DNA of 64,000 nucleotides from Marinibactrum halimedae (GCF_021234875.1 NZ_JAJQVM010000029.1:1-64000), one strand, 5' to 3'; shown: positions 27,446-36,586, counted from the first letter of the stretch. Numbers and translations are program-made. The notes: generated by a model from the letters alone, not told the origin.

Positions 27446-28603
27446 TCATCTCCTGACAGCGTTATACACGCTTTGGTATACCTCCAATGTTTTTCGGGCT
27501 TGAGTATCCAGTGTGAATTGTGAATCCAGTGTGAAGTTGGGTGGGCTGGTGAGCAATTGAATGGCAGTTTGGGTTAGACGTTCCAGAATGCTATCGGTTA
27601 TCTCGATCTCTGTTCTTGGATTGGCATCTTTGCGCGTTACCGAGATTAAGCCTGTTGGTAGGCTGTATCGAAGGGATTCCGCCGGACCTCCCATATCAAA
27701 TGCCAAAACTGGGCAGCCAACGGCGAGCGCTTCAATCACCGTTCTACCAAAAGGCTCTGGTCTTAATGAGAGATTGCAAACCAGTGAGGCTTCTCGGAAG
27801 AGGTGCTCGATGTCATTGCGATGGCCAAGCAAGGTAATGTCGTCACTCAAGTTAAGTGTCTGAATCTTTGATAGCAGTTCTTCTTTAAAGTGATCTTTTC
27901 CCGGTGTTGTGCCACCAATAATGATGCCATGACAGCTTTGGCCTGATGATTTTAATCGATGAATCAGGTCGATAAAGGCGGTTTGACCTTTCCAGCGGCT
28001 GAGTCGCCCCGGCATGATAATCAGTGGTTTGCCTTCAAGCACGGGAAAAGACTGATAAAACGCTTCTCGCCATTCTGTTGGCGGTTCTTGGTTAGCCTGA
28101 AAGGTTTCCGTATCGACACCTCGATGTACCACCGTAATATCACTGGCCGGTACGGATGGATAAAAGTGGGTGATGTATTCTTTAACGCAATCGGAAATCG
28201 CGATCACTTTATCGGCTTTTCCCATGACCGCGCTGTAGCGGTTGGTGGAGTACAAACCGTGAAAGGTCGATACAATTCCGGGGCGTTGATTACGCGGGAA
28301 CTTGCCTATGGCAAGATAAATTAACCAAGCGGGTAAGCGCGAGCGTACGTGAATAATATCGGGCTTGATGCTTTTAATAAGGCGTCGCAGTGGTAAAACA
28401 TGGCGTAACGACAGTAGGCTTTTTTTGTGCACTGGAAAGGTTAGGTGTTGGCTGCCTTGTTGTTCCAGAGTGGGAACGAGTTTACCCCCGGCAGACATCA
28501 CCAGTGACTCATGGCCAGTTTTTACCAAGTGGCGGGCAAACTCCACCGTGCCTCGCTCCACACCGCCTGAATTTAACTCTGGTAATACCTGTAAAACCTT
28601 CAA
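27446..28603 (-). CDS. Glycosyltransferase family 4
   Basis: A 385-residue GT-B enzyme: KVLQVLPELNSGGVERGTVE at the N-terminus, KPDIIHVRSRLPAWL, then VIAISDCVKEYI. The donor domain has PLIIMPGRLSRWKGQTAFID, GIIIGGTTPGKDHF, ITLLGHRNDIEHLF and NLSLRPEPFGRTVIEALAVG with the two conserved Glu. The start is a TTG at 28603 with AAGGG about 8 bases upstream. It is the first gene of the seven-gene leftward cluster and diverges from hslR over 209 bp. Confidence 0.9.
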   Translation of the reverse strand: MKVLQVLPELNSGGVERGTVEFARHLVKTGHESLVMSAGGKLVPTLEQQGSQHLTFPVHKKSLLSLRHVLPLRRLIKSIKPDIIHVRSRLPAWLIYLAIGKFPRNQRPGIVSTFHGLYSTNRYSAVMGKADKVIAISDCVKEYITHFYPSVPASDITVVHRGVDTETFQANQEPPTEWREAFYQSFPVLEGKPLIIMPGRLSRWKGQTAFIDLIHRLKSSGQSCHGIIIGGTTPGKDHFKEELLSKIQTLNLSDDITLLGHRNDIEHLFREASLVCNLSLRPEPFGRTVIEALAVGCPVLAFDMGGPAESLRYSLPTGLISVTRKDANPRTEIEITDSILERLTQTAIQLLTSPPNFTLDSQFTLDTQARKTLEVYQSVYNAVRR

Positions 28604-28812
28604 CCGCTTAGCCCTTAATCGATTTGCCCGCTCTCTTTCAGGCCAGAATCTTATCGAGAGTTTTTCTTGGTAGAAAGTCTTTCATTCGCTTTTCACTGTT
28701 TCCTCTATATTAGTCCGTCGTTGTTTCTTTATAATGAGGGTGTTCTCAATCTTGAAGAAGACAGCCGAGTAATCCGTAGGTCAGTCATTGTGGGTAGCTG
28801 AAAAATAGGCAA

Positions 28813-29199
28813 ATGGAAAAAGTAAGAATTGATAAGTGGTTGTGGGCAGCGCGCTTTTTTAAAACCCGAAGTCTGGCCAAGCAGGCCATCGAAGGTGGAA
28901 AAATTCGGTGTGAAGGTCAACGAGTGAAGGCCAGTAAAGACTTAATGGTGGGTTTAACGTTGTCCATTCAAAAAGGGTGGGATACTTGGGAAGTGGAAGT
29001 GATTGCCCTATCTGATCAAAGGCGAGGTGCCCCTGAGGCACAGTTGCTCTATAACGAAACCCCCGAAAGCATAGAAAAACGCGAAAAAACAGTGGCAGAA
29101 CGCCGAGCATCAGGTGTTTCGGGGATTGTTCATGATCATCGGCCCAGTAAGAAAGAACGTCGGCAGATCATTCGATTCCGAGAGCAGGATTTAGAGTAG
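28813..29199 (+). CDS. hslR: Hsp15, S4-domain ribosome-associated heat-shock protein
   Basis: A 128-residue protein with the S4 RNA-binding domain at the N-terminus (VRIDKWLWAARFFKTRSLAK, then GGKIRCEGQRVKASKDL) and a basic C-terminal tail (RRASGVSGIVHDHRPSKKER). In E. coli Hsp15 binds free 50S subunits carrying a nascent chain and helps recycle them. The length matches. The ATG has ATAGGC just before it. Its last codons and TAG stop run into a 16-bp tandem repeat tract. hslO lies 3.7 kb further on, not in the same operon. Confidence 0.94.
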   Translation: MEKVRIDKWLWAARFFKTRSLAKQAIEGGKIRCEGQRVKASKDLMVGLTLSIQKGWDTWEVEVIALSDQRRGAPEAQLLYNETPESIEKREKTVAERRASGVSGIVHDHRPSKKERRQIIRFREQDLE

Positions 29200-29272
29200 G
29201 GCCTAGTAAGAGTAGGGCCTAGTAAGAGTAGGGCTAATTGAGAGTAGAACCAATTAGAGTAGAACCTAAATT
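29193..29272. repeat. Imperfect 16-bp tandem repeat overlapping the hslR stop
   Basis: About five units: AGAGTAGGGCCTAGTA at 29193-29208 and again at 29209-29224, then AGAGTAGGGCTAATTG (29225-29240), AGAGTAGAACCAATT (29241-29255) and AGAGTAGAACCTAAATT (29256-29272). The first unit contains the hslR TAG stop, so the array seems to have grown from the end of the gene. Confidence 0.85.
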
Positions 29273-29292
29273 GGAGCTTAGATTAGATGAAT

Positions 29293-29325
29293 ACGCAGCA
29301 GGCAATCGTTTTTTGTCTGCTGCGT
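29293..29325. terminator. Hairpin in the hslR/ndh convergent gap
   Basis: A perfect 9-bp stem ACGCAGCAG / CTGCTGCGT with a 15-base loop containing T6. It lacks a clear T tract on either side, so termination is probable but not certain. Confidence 0.55.
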
Positions 29326-29337
29326 GTTTGCTTACGG

Positions 29338-30636
29338 TTAGTGCAGTTTCAGGCGTGGGCGAATGATGTGGTTGATACGGTCTGCTACGACCATCAAGAT
29401 GGCTTTAGGCCAGCCGTGAAGGGCAACCTGATGCATGCGATACAAAGAAATATAGGCCATTCTTGCCAGCCAGCCTCGTAAATTAATGCTGCCACCCTTC
29501 CCGAGGTTCCCCATTAATACACCCACGGTGGTGTATCGACTTAGTGAAATCAACGACCCGTGATCCCGATATTGAAATTCGTCCAAAGGCTTATTTTGTA
29601 GAGTTTTTACAATATTTTTACCCACTAATGAGGCCATTTGGTGTGCCGACTGCGCTCTGGGGGGCACCCATTTATTCTCCGACAGTTGCAAACCTGCGCA
29701 ATCGCCAATCGCATAAATATTGTCGTGTACGGTGGTTTGTAATGTGGGCTTCACCAGTATTTGATTCAGGCGATTGGTCTCTAGGCCTTCAATATCAGTG
29801 ATGAATTCAGGGACTTTAATGCCGGCTGCCCACACTAAAATATCGGCCTCTATTTTATTTTCATCTTTCGTATGAAAAATCCCCTTTTCAGCACTGGAGA
29901 CTTGGGTATTCAGTCGGACGTCTACGCCCAGTTTTTTCACTTCTTCCAGCACCGCATTGGAGACTCTGGGTGAGAGTGCGGGCACCAAGCACGGGCCTGC
30001 CTCAATCAAGGTGACATCCAGGTTGTCTGCTGTCACTTGCTCTAGCCCATACATGTTGAACAGCTCGCGGGCATTGAACAACTCTGCGGTAAGCTCGACA
30101 CCGGTAGCACCACCGCCCACAATGGCGACGCGAAGTTTCATGGCTGGGTCATCTTTGAGTTGTCGGTTCAATTGAATGAAGCGATTGACCAGATTGCGAT
30201 GAAAGTTTTTCGCTTGAGCGGTGCCGTCTAAGAATCGGCAGTGATCGGCAACACCGGGAATACGGAAGTCGTTAGAGACACTCCCAATTGCGAGTACAAG
30301 CTGATCGTAAGGCTCTTCCCGCTGAGGCAAGATTTCCTCACCTTCATCATCCAGTAACGGCGCCAGTTGAATACATTGGCGATCCGAATCCAGGCCGCAG
30401 AATTCTCCGAGCTTGAACTGGAAACCGTTTTGATGGCCGTGGGCGCGATAGCTGACGCTGTCGACTTCAGAGTCGAGACTGCCGGCGGCCACTTCATGCA
30501 GTAGTGGTTTCCATAGATGCGTAGGTTGCCGATCAATCAACAACACCTCCGCTTTCTTTTTTGCTCCTAGTTTACGACCTAGGTACGTTGCGAGTTCAAG
30601 ACCCCCGGCGCCACCTCCAACAATGATGATTTTCAT
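29338..30636 (-). CDS. ndh: Type II NADH:quinone oxidoreductase
   Basis: A 432-residue membrane-associated flavoprotein that oxidises NADH and reduces ubiquinone without pumping protons. The FAD motif GGGAGGLELA is at the N-terminus, a second Rossmann motif VAIVGGGATGVELTAE near 160-175 binds NADH, and YAIGDCAGLQ holds the FAD-binding Asp. The C-terminal part (GWLARMAYISLYRMHQVALH) has the amphipathic membrane-binding region. The ATG at 30636 with AAGGGG upstream matches the family start; an in-frame start at 30666 would add ten residues. Divergent from the protease gene. Confidence 0.93.
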   Translation of the reverse strand: MKIIIVGGGAGGLELATYLGRKLGAKKKAEVLLIDRQPTHLWKPLLHEVAAGSLDSEVDSVSYRAHGHQNGFQFKLGEFCGLDSDRQCIQLAPLLDDEGEEILPQREEPYDQLVLAIGSVSNDFRIPGVADHCRFLDGTAQAKNFHRNLVNRFIQLNRQLKDDPAMKLRVAIVGGGATGVELTAELFNARELFNMYGLEQVTADNLDVTLIEAGPCLVPALSPRVSNAVLEEVKKLGVDVRLNTQVSSAEKGIFHTKDENKIEADILVWAAGIKVPEFITDIEGLETNRLNQILVKPTLQTTVHDNIYAIGDCAGLQLSENKWVPPRAQSAHQMASLVGKNIVKTLQNKPLDEFQYRDHGSLISLSRYTTVGVLMGNLGKGGSINLRGWLARMAYISLYRMHQVALHGWPKAILMVVADRINHIIRPRLKLH

Positions 30637-30968
30637 GAAAAATCCCCTTAAGTTCATAGTTAACAAGAATTATTCGCCAGAGCACGGGTCTATGAGCGAC
30701 ACGTATTGGTTTCACGGTGAACTTGTGACATTGTGATAGCTCGTCCGATGTGGGGCGAGTGATCTGGCGAATAGTCCCTCTCGTTATTTTCATCACAGTG
30801 GCGGGGATAAAGAACCGCTGTGATGCATTCGATGTATAACAGCCAACAATGCATAACAACCAACAATACATAACTGCCAATCAATAACTGTATTTGGTTA
30901 AACCGCATTTGATCCAAACAACTTTGGTTCAAAGCAACGTTAATCACAAACAACGCTATTATTGTTCT
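30637..30968. other. 332-bp divergent ndh/protease promoter region with hairpin and tandem repeat
   Basis: No ORF is supported. It holds a hairpin CATCACAG (30791-30798) / CTGTGATG (30818-30825) and a 17-bp imperfect tandem repeat at 30833-30884. Confidence 0.55.
30833..30884. repeat. Imperfect 17-bp tandem repeat, three units
   Basis: TGTATAACAGCCAACAA, TGCATAACAACCAACAA and TACATAACTGCCAATCAA follow head-to-tail upstream of the protease gene. Confidence 0.75.
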
Positions 30969-32573
30969 ATGTTTACACGAATCGTTATTTTTATCATCTC
31001 AATCTGGGCTGTGTCCTTATCACCGTTGACCTTGGCGGCGTCTAATGATGCGAAATCTTTGCACCGCCTCAAACAGGCCGTCATCAAAATTTACACTTCT
31101 CAAGCCGCACCGGATTACTTCACCCCTTGGCGACTGTTAAATATCGATCAAACCAGTGGTTCTGGGGTAGTGATTGATGGCCAGCGCATTTTGACCAATG
31201 CCCACGTCATTGCGGATGCTCGTTACCTGCAAGTGCAGAAACACGGTGACCCAAAGAAGTATTTGGCCAAGGTGGCATTTGTGTCTCATGAGGCCGATTT
31301 AGCGATGCTTACAGTGGATGAGGGCGAATTTTTTGAGGGTTTGAACGCATTGAAGTTTGGTAAATTGCCCGATCCTCTTACGGAAGTGTCAGTGTTTGGT
31401 TATCCCTTTGGTGGGCAATCGTTAAGTATCACCAAAGGCATTTTGTCTCGTGTCGAGCATCAGCTCTACGCCCATGCCGGTAGCTTCCTTTTGGCGGGGC
31501 AGATTGATGCCGCCATTAACCCAGGTAACAGCGGCGGCCCGGTGATTGTAGGCAATAAAATTGTCGGTATCGTCATGCAGGCCAATGCGGGAGGGCGTGC
31601 GGAAAACTTGGGGTATTTTGTGCCACCGTCGGTGATTTCTCATTTTCTGGAGGATGCACAAGATGGGGTGTTTGACGGCACGCCGGATATTGGTTTTCGT
31701 ACTCAAAGTTTGGAAAGCCCCGCTGCAAAAAGGGCTCATGGGCTGAGCGATGATGAGAGTGGCGCATTAGTGACGAAAGTCTTTGAGGATTCTGCCAATT
31801 TTGGTGTTGTGCTCGTCAATGATATTTTGGTCAATATTGATGGTTATGACATTGCGGACGATCAAACCATTGCCCTAACCGATGACCTTCGCACCAATTT
31901 TAAGTTTGCGGTGGATCATCACCAGCCGGGAGAGTCGCTCCCTATCACGGTGGTTCGACGAGGTGAACGTATTACTCTGTCGGTGCGGGCAGAGCCTGTG
32001 GTCAAAAGTCGCACTTTGGTGCAAGGCATTCAGTATGATGAAGTTCCTCGTTACCTTGTGTATGGGGGGGTGGTGTTTGTCCCACTGAATATGAATTTGA
32101 TTAAACGTTGGGGGCGTGATTGGCACAGTAAAGCGCCTGTGGATTTTTTACAGGCGCGTAATAAGTGGTCTGGCCCCCAACGGAGAGAAGCGGTTGTGGC
32201 GTTGAAAGTACTCGCTGCAGACGTCAACTTAGGTTATCACGATTGGAAAAATTGGGTGGTTGAATCGCTGAACGATGAGCCGATTGTGGACTTCACCTCC
32301 TTTGCGGCCAACCTATTGGCCTACGATGGAGAATACGTCCAATTGGAGGATGACCAAGGGTACAAGATGGTCATCGATCATCAAGATGCCTTATCTCAGG
32401 AGCGGGCGATTCGGGACATATACGGCTTGCCAAATAGCTTTTCGAAAGGCTTATTGGATACAGTTGCTCGACTAAAAGGGGATCAGGTCGTGCAGCGGTT
32501 TCGGTCTCATTTGGGCGCACCCGTCATTACCACCTCAGCCGTTGCTGAACCAAATGATGCAGGAGCCCACTAG
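30969..32573 (+). CDS. Secreted HtrA/Deg-like trypsin-fold serine protease
   Basis: A 534-residue periplasmic or secreted protease. The ATG at 30969 begins a signal peptide (hydrophobic IVIFIISIWAVSLSPLTLA). The catalytic triad is visible: H79 in TNAHVI, D110 in EADLAML and S188 in NPGNSGGP. A PDZ-like region follows (about 250-350: GALVTKVFEDSANFGVVLVN, DILVNIDGYDI). The C-terminal third (from VPRYLVYGGVVFVPLN) is like the extra domain of Deg-type proteases related to plant Deg2/Deg9 rather than a second standard PDZ. Longer open frame upstream to 30894 is unlikely to be translated. Probably envelope protein quality control. Confidence 0.87.
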   Translation: MFTRIVIFIISIWAVSLSPLTLAASNDAKSLHRLKQAVIKIYTSQAAPDYFTPWRLLNIDQTSGSGVVIDGQRILTNAHVIADARYLQVQKHGDPKKYLAKVAFVSHEADLAMLTVDEGEFFEGLNALKFGKLPDPLTEVSVFGYPFGGQSLSITKGILSRVEHQLYAHAGSFLLAGQIDAAINPGNSGGPVIVGNKIVGIVMQANAGGRAENLGYFVPPSVISHFLEDAQDGVFDGTPDIGFRTQSLESPAAKRAHGLSDDESGALVTKVFEDSANFGVVLVNDILVNIDGYDIADDQTIALTDDLRTNFKFAVDHHQPGESLPITVVRRGERITLSVRAEPVVKSRTLVQGIQYDEVPRYLVYGGVVFVPLNMNLIKRWGRDWHSKAPVDFLQARNKWSGPQRREAVVALKVLAADVNLGYHDWKNWVVESLNDEPIVDFTSFAANLLAYDGEYVQLEDDQGYKMVIDHQDALSQERAIRDIYGLPNSFSKGLLDTVARLKGDQVVQRFRSHLGAPVITTSAVAEPNDAGAH

Positions 32574-32908
32574 CCTCTACGGGATAGGCAGGCTTCTGCC
32601 TGATTTCGCTTTCTTTCGAAACTTTTGTTTCTCTCAATAGGTTGTTTTTAGCGCCGTCGCCCGCACTGTTGTGGTGTGAGATTGTCTTAGACGCAGTGGT
32701 TTGCAGAAATAATGACCCAATGGGTGTCTGTGTCACTGCGTAAGTGCGCCAAATTGAACCATACTCAACAAGTACCGCTTCTTTCGTATGATCCAGCAAT
32801 GAGTGTTTACTGGCGGTCTATGTGACTGGTAACACCGTTAAGGTGTGGTTATAGCAATCCACCCCAATGAGATTCATCCCCGATGTTGACAACCTATGCA
32901 GGTAATAC
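32574..32908. other. 335-bp intergenic region before hslO
   Basis: No supported gene. A short hairpin AGGCAG-GCTT-CTGCCT (about 32591-32606) soon after the protease stop lacks a good T tract. No sigma-32 promoter could be recognised upstream of hslO. Confidence 0.5.
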
Positions 32909-33793
32909 ATGAAGAATATTGATCAACGACGTCGCTTTATTTTTGACCAAGCAGATATTCGTGGCGAAGTCGTGACGCTGAATGAAAGCTACAGAGAAGT
33001 ACTCGTCAACAACGATTTACCTGCGCCTTTACGTCCTGTACTGGGCCAGTTTTTGGCGGCGGTAACCTTGTTATCCTCCACACTAAAATTTGATGGGAGA
33101 TTAACGATACAAGCCAGAGGAGAAGGCCCGATTTCTATTCTGATGGCGGAGTGTTCTAAGCAGTGTGAAGTGCGTGCTATTGCGCGATTGTCAGAAGGGG
33201 TGGACTTATCCACTCTTGATACCAGTAAGCTTTCTTCTTTGTTAGGGGAGGCGGTATTGGCAATCACGATAGAGCCAAAGGGGGGAGAGCGTTATCAAGG
33301 CATTGTCCCGATAGATGCCGATACATTAGCAGAATGTTTGGAGCATTATTTCCGTCAATCAGAACAATTGGAAACCCGTATTTGGTTGGCAGCGGATAAT
33401 TTCACCTGCGCAGGCTTATTGGTTCAAGCATTACCTAGGCAAATTAGCGACAGTGAAACCGCCTATCAAGATTGTTGGGAAACTGCCGTGCACCTTGCCG
33501 AAACGGTAAAATCTCAGGAAATGCTGGCGTTGGATCAGCAGCAGTTACTGTTTAGATTGTTCCACGAATTGCAGGTACGAGTGTTTGATTCACAGAGTAT
33601 CGTGTTTGCGTGCAGTTGCTCGCGTGATCGATCAGCGAATGCGTTGAAGTCAGCCGGTGAGGAAGAGGTTAAGGCGATGCTGGCAGAAAGCCCTGTGATT
33701 CAAATTGATTGTCAGTTTTGTAATCAGCAGTATGAATTTACGGAAGCGGATTTACCCGATTTATTCCCAGACACGCATCAAACATTGCACTAA
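32909..33793 (+). CDS. hslO: Hsp33 redox-regulated chaperone
   Basis: A 294-residue cytoplasmic holdase that is switched on when oxidants release zinc from four cysteines. The N-terminal domain has FIFDQADIRGE and LTIQARGEGPISILMAEC. The redox switch is C235-x-C237 (FACSCSRDRS) and C268-x2-C271 (DCQFCNQQYEF), with the usual spacing. The conserved GEEEVKAML linker lies between them. Length matches the family. It is followed 30 bp later by a GNAT gene on the same strand. Confidence 0.95.
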   Translation: MKNIDQRRRFIFDQADIRGEVVTLNESYREVLVNNDLPAPLRPVLGQFLAAVTLLSSTLKFDGRLTIQARGEGPISILMAECSKQCEVRAIARLSEGVDLSTLDTSKLSSLLGEAVLAITIEPKGGERYQGIVPIDADTLAECLEHYFRQSEQLETRIWLAADNFTCAGLLVQALPRQISDSETAYQDCWETAVHLAETVKSQEMLALDQQQLLFRLFHELQVRVFDSQSIVFACSCSRDRSANALKSAGEEEVKAMLAESPVIQIDCQFCNQQYEFTEADLPDLFPDTHQTLH

Positions 33794-33823
33794 TTCAGCC
33801 GAATACGATGTGGAGGTGAGTGA

Positions 33824-34354
33824 TTGATCGAAATCATTACGGCCAAACCCAAGCACATCCCGATACTTTTGTCTTTTTGGGAGGCATTGTCCTCTCATCT
33901 CCCCGAATCTGTATTTCCCTCCAACCAAGCTGCGCAAAAAGAGCGGCTTCAGTCATTGGCTGAGCATGTGACTTCTTCATCTGCCAGTGTTGCCCTGCTG
34001 GCGATCTCTTCTGTGAGGAATAAAAGGAAGGGCGAGCAGACAAAGGTGGGATCAAGAAATCTTGATGAAGCCGTCATCGGGTGTATTGCGGGCCACATTC
34101 ATGATAGGCCTGAGTTCGACACCTCTCCTCTTGGTATTCTCTACAACCTTTGGGTAAGTGCTGAGTTCCGCCGTCAGGGTGTGGGAAGAACATTGGTTTT
34201 GGCGCTAGAGAATCAATTGCGAGAAAAAGGTGCTAAGGCACTTCAAGTGGCATGGCGTCATTCAGAGCGTGAAAATATTTCTAGTGAGGCTGCGGCCGCT
34301 TTTTGGCAGCGTCTTGGTTATCTGCACTATGAGAGCATTGCGGGTAAAGTATAA
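33824..34354 (+). CDS. GNAT family N-acetyltransferase
   Basis: A 176-residue acetyl-CoA-dependent transferase of unknown substrate. The acetyl-CoA site is FRRQGVGRTLVLALENQLRE (the R/Q-x2-G-x-G motif), followed by ALQVAWRHSERE and FWQRLGYLHYES, typical of motif B. The start is a TTG at 33824 with a strong GGAGG seven bases upstream; no in-frame ATG is available near it. It lies 30 bp after hslO and may be cotranscribed. A perfect bidirectional terminator begins at its stop. Confidence 0.85.
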   Translation: MIEIITAKPKHIPILLSFWEALSSHLPESVFPSNQAAQKERLQSLAEHVTSSSASVALLAISSVRNKRKGEQTKVGSRNLDEAVIGCIAGHIHDRPEFDTSPLGILYNLWVSAEFRRQGVGRTLVLALENQLREKGAKALQVAWRHSERENISSEAAAAFWQRLGYLHYESIAGKV

Positions 34355-34380
34355 AAAAACCGGCTAAAAAGCCGGTTTTT
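34355..34380 (+). terminator. Bidirectional terminator between GNAT and nuclease genes
   Basis: A perfect 11-bp stem AAAAACCGGCT / AGCCGGTTTTT with loop AAAA in a 39-bp convergent gap. Confidence 0.95.
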
Positions 34381-34393
34381 AAGAAGACGAGGA

Positions 34394-36415
34394 TTAATCG
34401 TCGTCGCCATCACTATCCAAGTCTAAAACGATAATGACAGGGTCGTGGTCTGAGCTGCGGTAAGGGCCAGACTGAGTGAAGTCGATCGAGGCGCCTTCTG
34501 GACCATTGTAGAATCGTAACGCCTGGTTGTACTGCAATTGGAACATTTCGGTTGAGTTGATGTTCCAGTGAGCGACATCCACAACATTTTCTTCTGTGGC
34601 TGGGCTGACTAAGACATGATCAAGAGAACCCACTTGGTCACTTCTGAAGTAGTAATAGGAAAAGCTATCCTCGTCAAAGTCTTTCGCGACGGGTAAGAAA
34701 CCGTACCCTTCTGATACTTCGATGGATTGGCCTTCGTTCAGGAAGGTCTGCTCGGCGGTGTTAATGGTATAACCACGTTCTTCAGCGTTAAACGTAGTCA
34801 GAACGGCCATAGGGTCTTCAGCAGAGTAAGAGTTGAAGTCGCCTAACAGAACTTGTTTCTCTGGTAAGTCTAACGCTTTTAAGCCTTCCGCAAGTGCGAC
34901 AGAAGCAGAAACACGTAAGGCGTTACAAGAACCTTGTATGTCATCTTGATCTGTTGGCTCAATGTCTTCAATACAGCCGCCACCTTTACTTTTGAAGTGG
35001 TTAACTACAACAGCAAGGCTTTCACCAGTGTCGGTGTGTTTGAAGCTTTGAACGAGCGACGGGCGCATAGCGGCAAAGATGTCATCTACCACTTGGCGAG
35101 GCATTTCGATTGCTTGTAACTGGCCATCTAATTCAACAACGTCTTTGCGATAAACAATGGCGTTAGTGATGGCGTCACCGCCGGTGATGCTGTCATCTTC
35201 AGGGGTGGCATAGGCGTAAACATCGGCGTCTAAACTGACATTAAGCGCATTCACAAGATCGGCAATAGAAGATTGTCCGCCGAAGCCGTCGTTTTCAACT
35301 TCCATTAAGCCAATAATGTCGGCATCTAGGCTGATAATGGCGTCAACGATGCGAGACTTTTGTAATGCAAATTGCTCAGCATTGAAGGCACCACGATTGG
35401 ACTCATAATCGAAAGTGACTTCACCGTTTTCCAAGTACTCACCATTGAAGTAGTTTAAAACGTTGAAGCTTGCGATGGAGACATCGCCAGATTTGACTTG
35501 TGGTGACTCTTCACGAGACGATTTGATATCAAACCAATCTTTGCGAGTGTTGATACGGTAGGCACCGAAGGCATAGTTCAATGGACCAATAGCCGTCACG
35601 GTATCACCGATACTTGGGGCGTTGGCGTAGTCTAAACCATCGAAATCATCGGTTGCGTAATAGCTGATGGTATCTGGGAAGGAGGCGCTGGTGTTGTCTT
35701 CAACGTACAGGATATTTGCGTTGATGTTGGCTACGGCCTTTTCGTACTCTTCGGAGAAAGGTGCGCCGACATCGGTTGGTGTCCATTTTACGCCATCACT
35801 TAAGAAGATTTCACCATGACGGGTGAAGTTATCTAGGCTGTAAACGGTCGCGTTGGTGACTCGTACTAACATGCCCTCAACGGATTCAAGATCCATTTTG
35901 CCTTCATAAGGCATTGGGATTTGGGCAACTCTCACGCTGAAGGCGTAGCGTCCACAATCGGCAATTTCTTCTGCTACTAACTGGCTGTTACCAAAACGCT
36001 CTTCCGGTGTACCTTGAACTCGTACACTCTGGCCTACATATACTGCAGAATCGTCACTGGAGACGAAGATGCCTTCCGAAGTATCGCGTGAGCGGTCTGT
36101 ATCCCAAATTTCTTCTTGGACGAAGAAGCCTCCGTCACGAATAGCGGTGACGACCCCTTCTACCACAACGGATTCGCCAGCAAAGTTAACTTCTGAGCCG
36201 CTGCCTTGAATATCGTGAATGCCGGTAGACGGGCTAAAGAAGCAGTGGCCGATACCAGAGGGCGAGTTCTCATAAAAGCCTGCGCTTTCACTGGTTTTGG
36301 CGTGTGATGAGTAGATGGAGTGCTTCCATTGAGCAAGTGCGCTCCAAAGCGGAGAACCTGCATTGGCAGCAATACTGGTTGCCAGTAAAGGGGCAGTAAA
36401 AAGCCACTTATTCAT
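34394..36415 (-). CDS. ExeM/NucH family extracellular endonuclease
   Basis: A 673-residue secreted nuclease. A signal peptide (MNKWLFTAPLLATSIAANA, cleavage about residue 19) precedes an N-terminal region with IHDIQGSG, the usual ExeM/NucH OB-like domain (VVVEGVVTAIRDGGFFVQEE), then the endonuclease/exonuclease/phosphatase (EEP) catalytic domain from about residue 310. This has IASFNVLNYF, the metal Glu in LMEVENDGFG, VVVNHFKSKGGGC, LLGDFNSY and YRSSDHDPVIIVLDLDS. Shewanella and Vibrio members degrade extracellular DNA in biofilms and for phosphorus or nucleotide supply. Unlike longer relatives it has no lamin-tail domain and no GlyGly-CTERM or membrane anchor; it ends in a DSDGDDD tail, so it is probably released. 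Confidence 0.9.
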   Translation of the reverse strand: MNKWLFTAPLLATSIAANAGSPLWSALAQWKHSIYSSHAKTSESAGFYENSPSGIGHCFFSPSTGIHDIQGSGSEVNFAGESVVVEGVVTAIRDGGFFVQEEIWDTDRSRDTSEGIFVSSDDSAVYVGQSVRVQGTPEERFGNSQLVAEEIADCGRYAFSVRVAQIPMPYEGKMDLESVEGMLVRVTNATVYSLDNFTRHGEIFLSDGVKWTPTDVGAPFSEEYEKAVANINANILYVEDNTSASFPDTISYYATDDFDGLDYANAPSIGDTVTAIGPLNYAFGAYRINTRKDWFDIKSSREESPQVKSGDVSIASFNVLNYFNGEYLENGEVTFDYESNRGAFNAEQFALQKSRIVDAIISLDADIIGLMEVENDGFGGQSSIADLVNALNVSLDADVYAYATPEDDSITGGDAITNAIVYRKDVVELDGQLQAIEMPRQVVDDIFAAMRPSLVQSFKHTDTGESLAVVVNHFKSKGGGCIEDIEPTDQDDIQGSCNALRVSASVALAEGLKALDLPEKQVLLGDFNSYSAEDPMAVLTTFNAEERGYTINTAEQTFLNEGQSIEVSEGYGFLPVAKDFDEDSFSYYYFRSDQVGSLDHVLVSPATEENVVDVAHWNINSTEMFQLQYNQALRFYNGPEGASIDFTQSGPYRSSDHDPVIIVLDLDSDGDDD

Positions 36416-36524
36416 AGTTTAATCCCGTTTTTTGTTGGCTTGTCAGCCGAATAGTTCAAGGTGTTGCAGTTTTGTCGAGCTAACGTTTAACGATGGCCCG
36501 AAATTTGGTGTCCTAATGTTTATT

Positions 36525-36551
36525 ATCATCCAATAAAGGATGATTATTTTT
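36525..36551 (+). terminator. Orphan terminator-like hairpin 1
   Basis: ATCATCC / GGATGAT stem with loop AATAAA, then TA and six Ts. Confidence 0.55.
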
Positions 36552-36558
36552 TGATGAG

Positions 36559-36586
36559 AAAGCTGTCATATTAGCCAGCTTTTTTG
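36559..36586 (+). terminator. Orphan terminator-like hairpin 2
   Basis: AAAGCTG / CAGCTTT stem with a 10-base loop, running into a T tract, seven bases after hairpin 1. Confidence 0.55.

Noticed and set aside
29193-29272. Possible CRISPR-like repeats
   Set aside because: Head-to-tail 16-bp units without spacers and no cas genes.
32527-32799. 90-codon minus-strand frame after the protease gene
   Set aside because: Overlaps the protease 3' end, no ribosome site and no recognisable motif.
32820-32908. Heat-shock (sigma-32) promoter for hslO
   Set aside because: A CACCCCAAT word resembles a -10, but no CTTGAA-type -35 lies at 13-15 bp.
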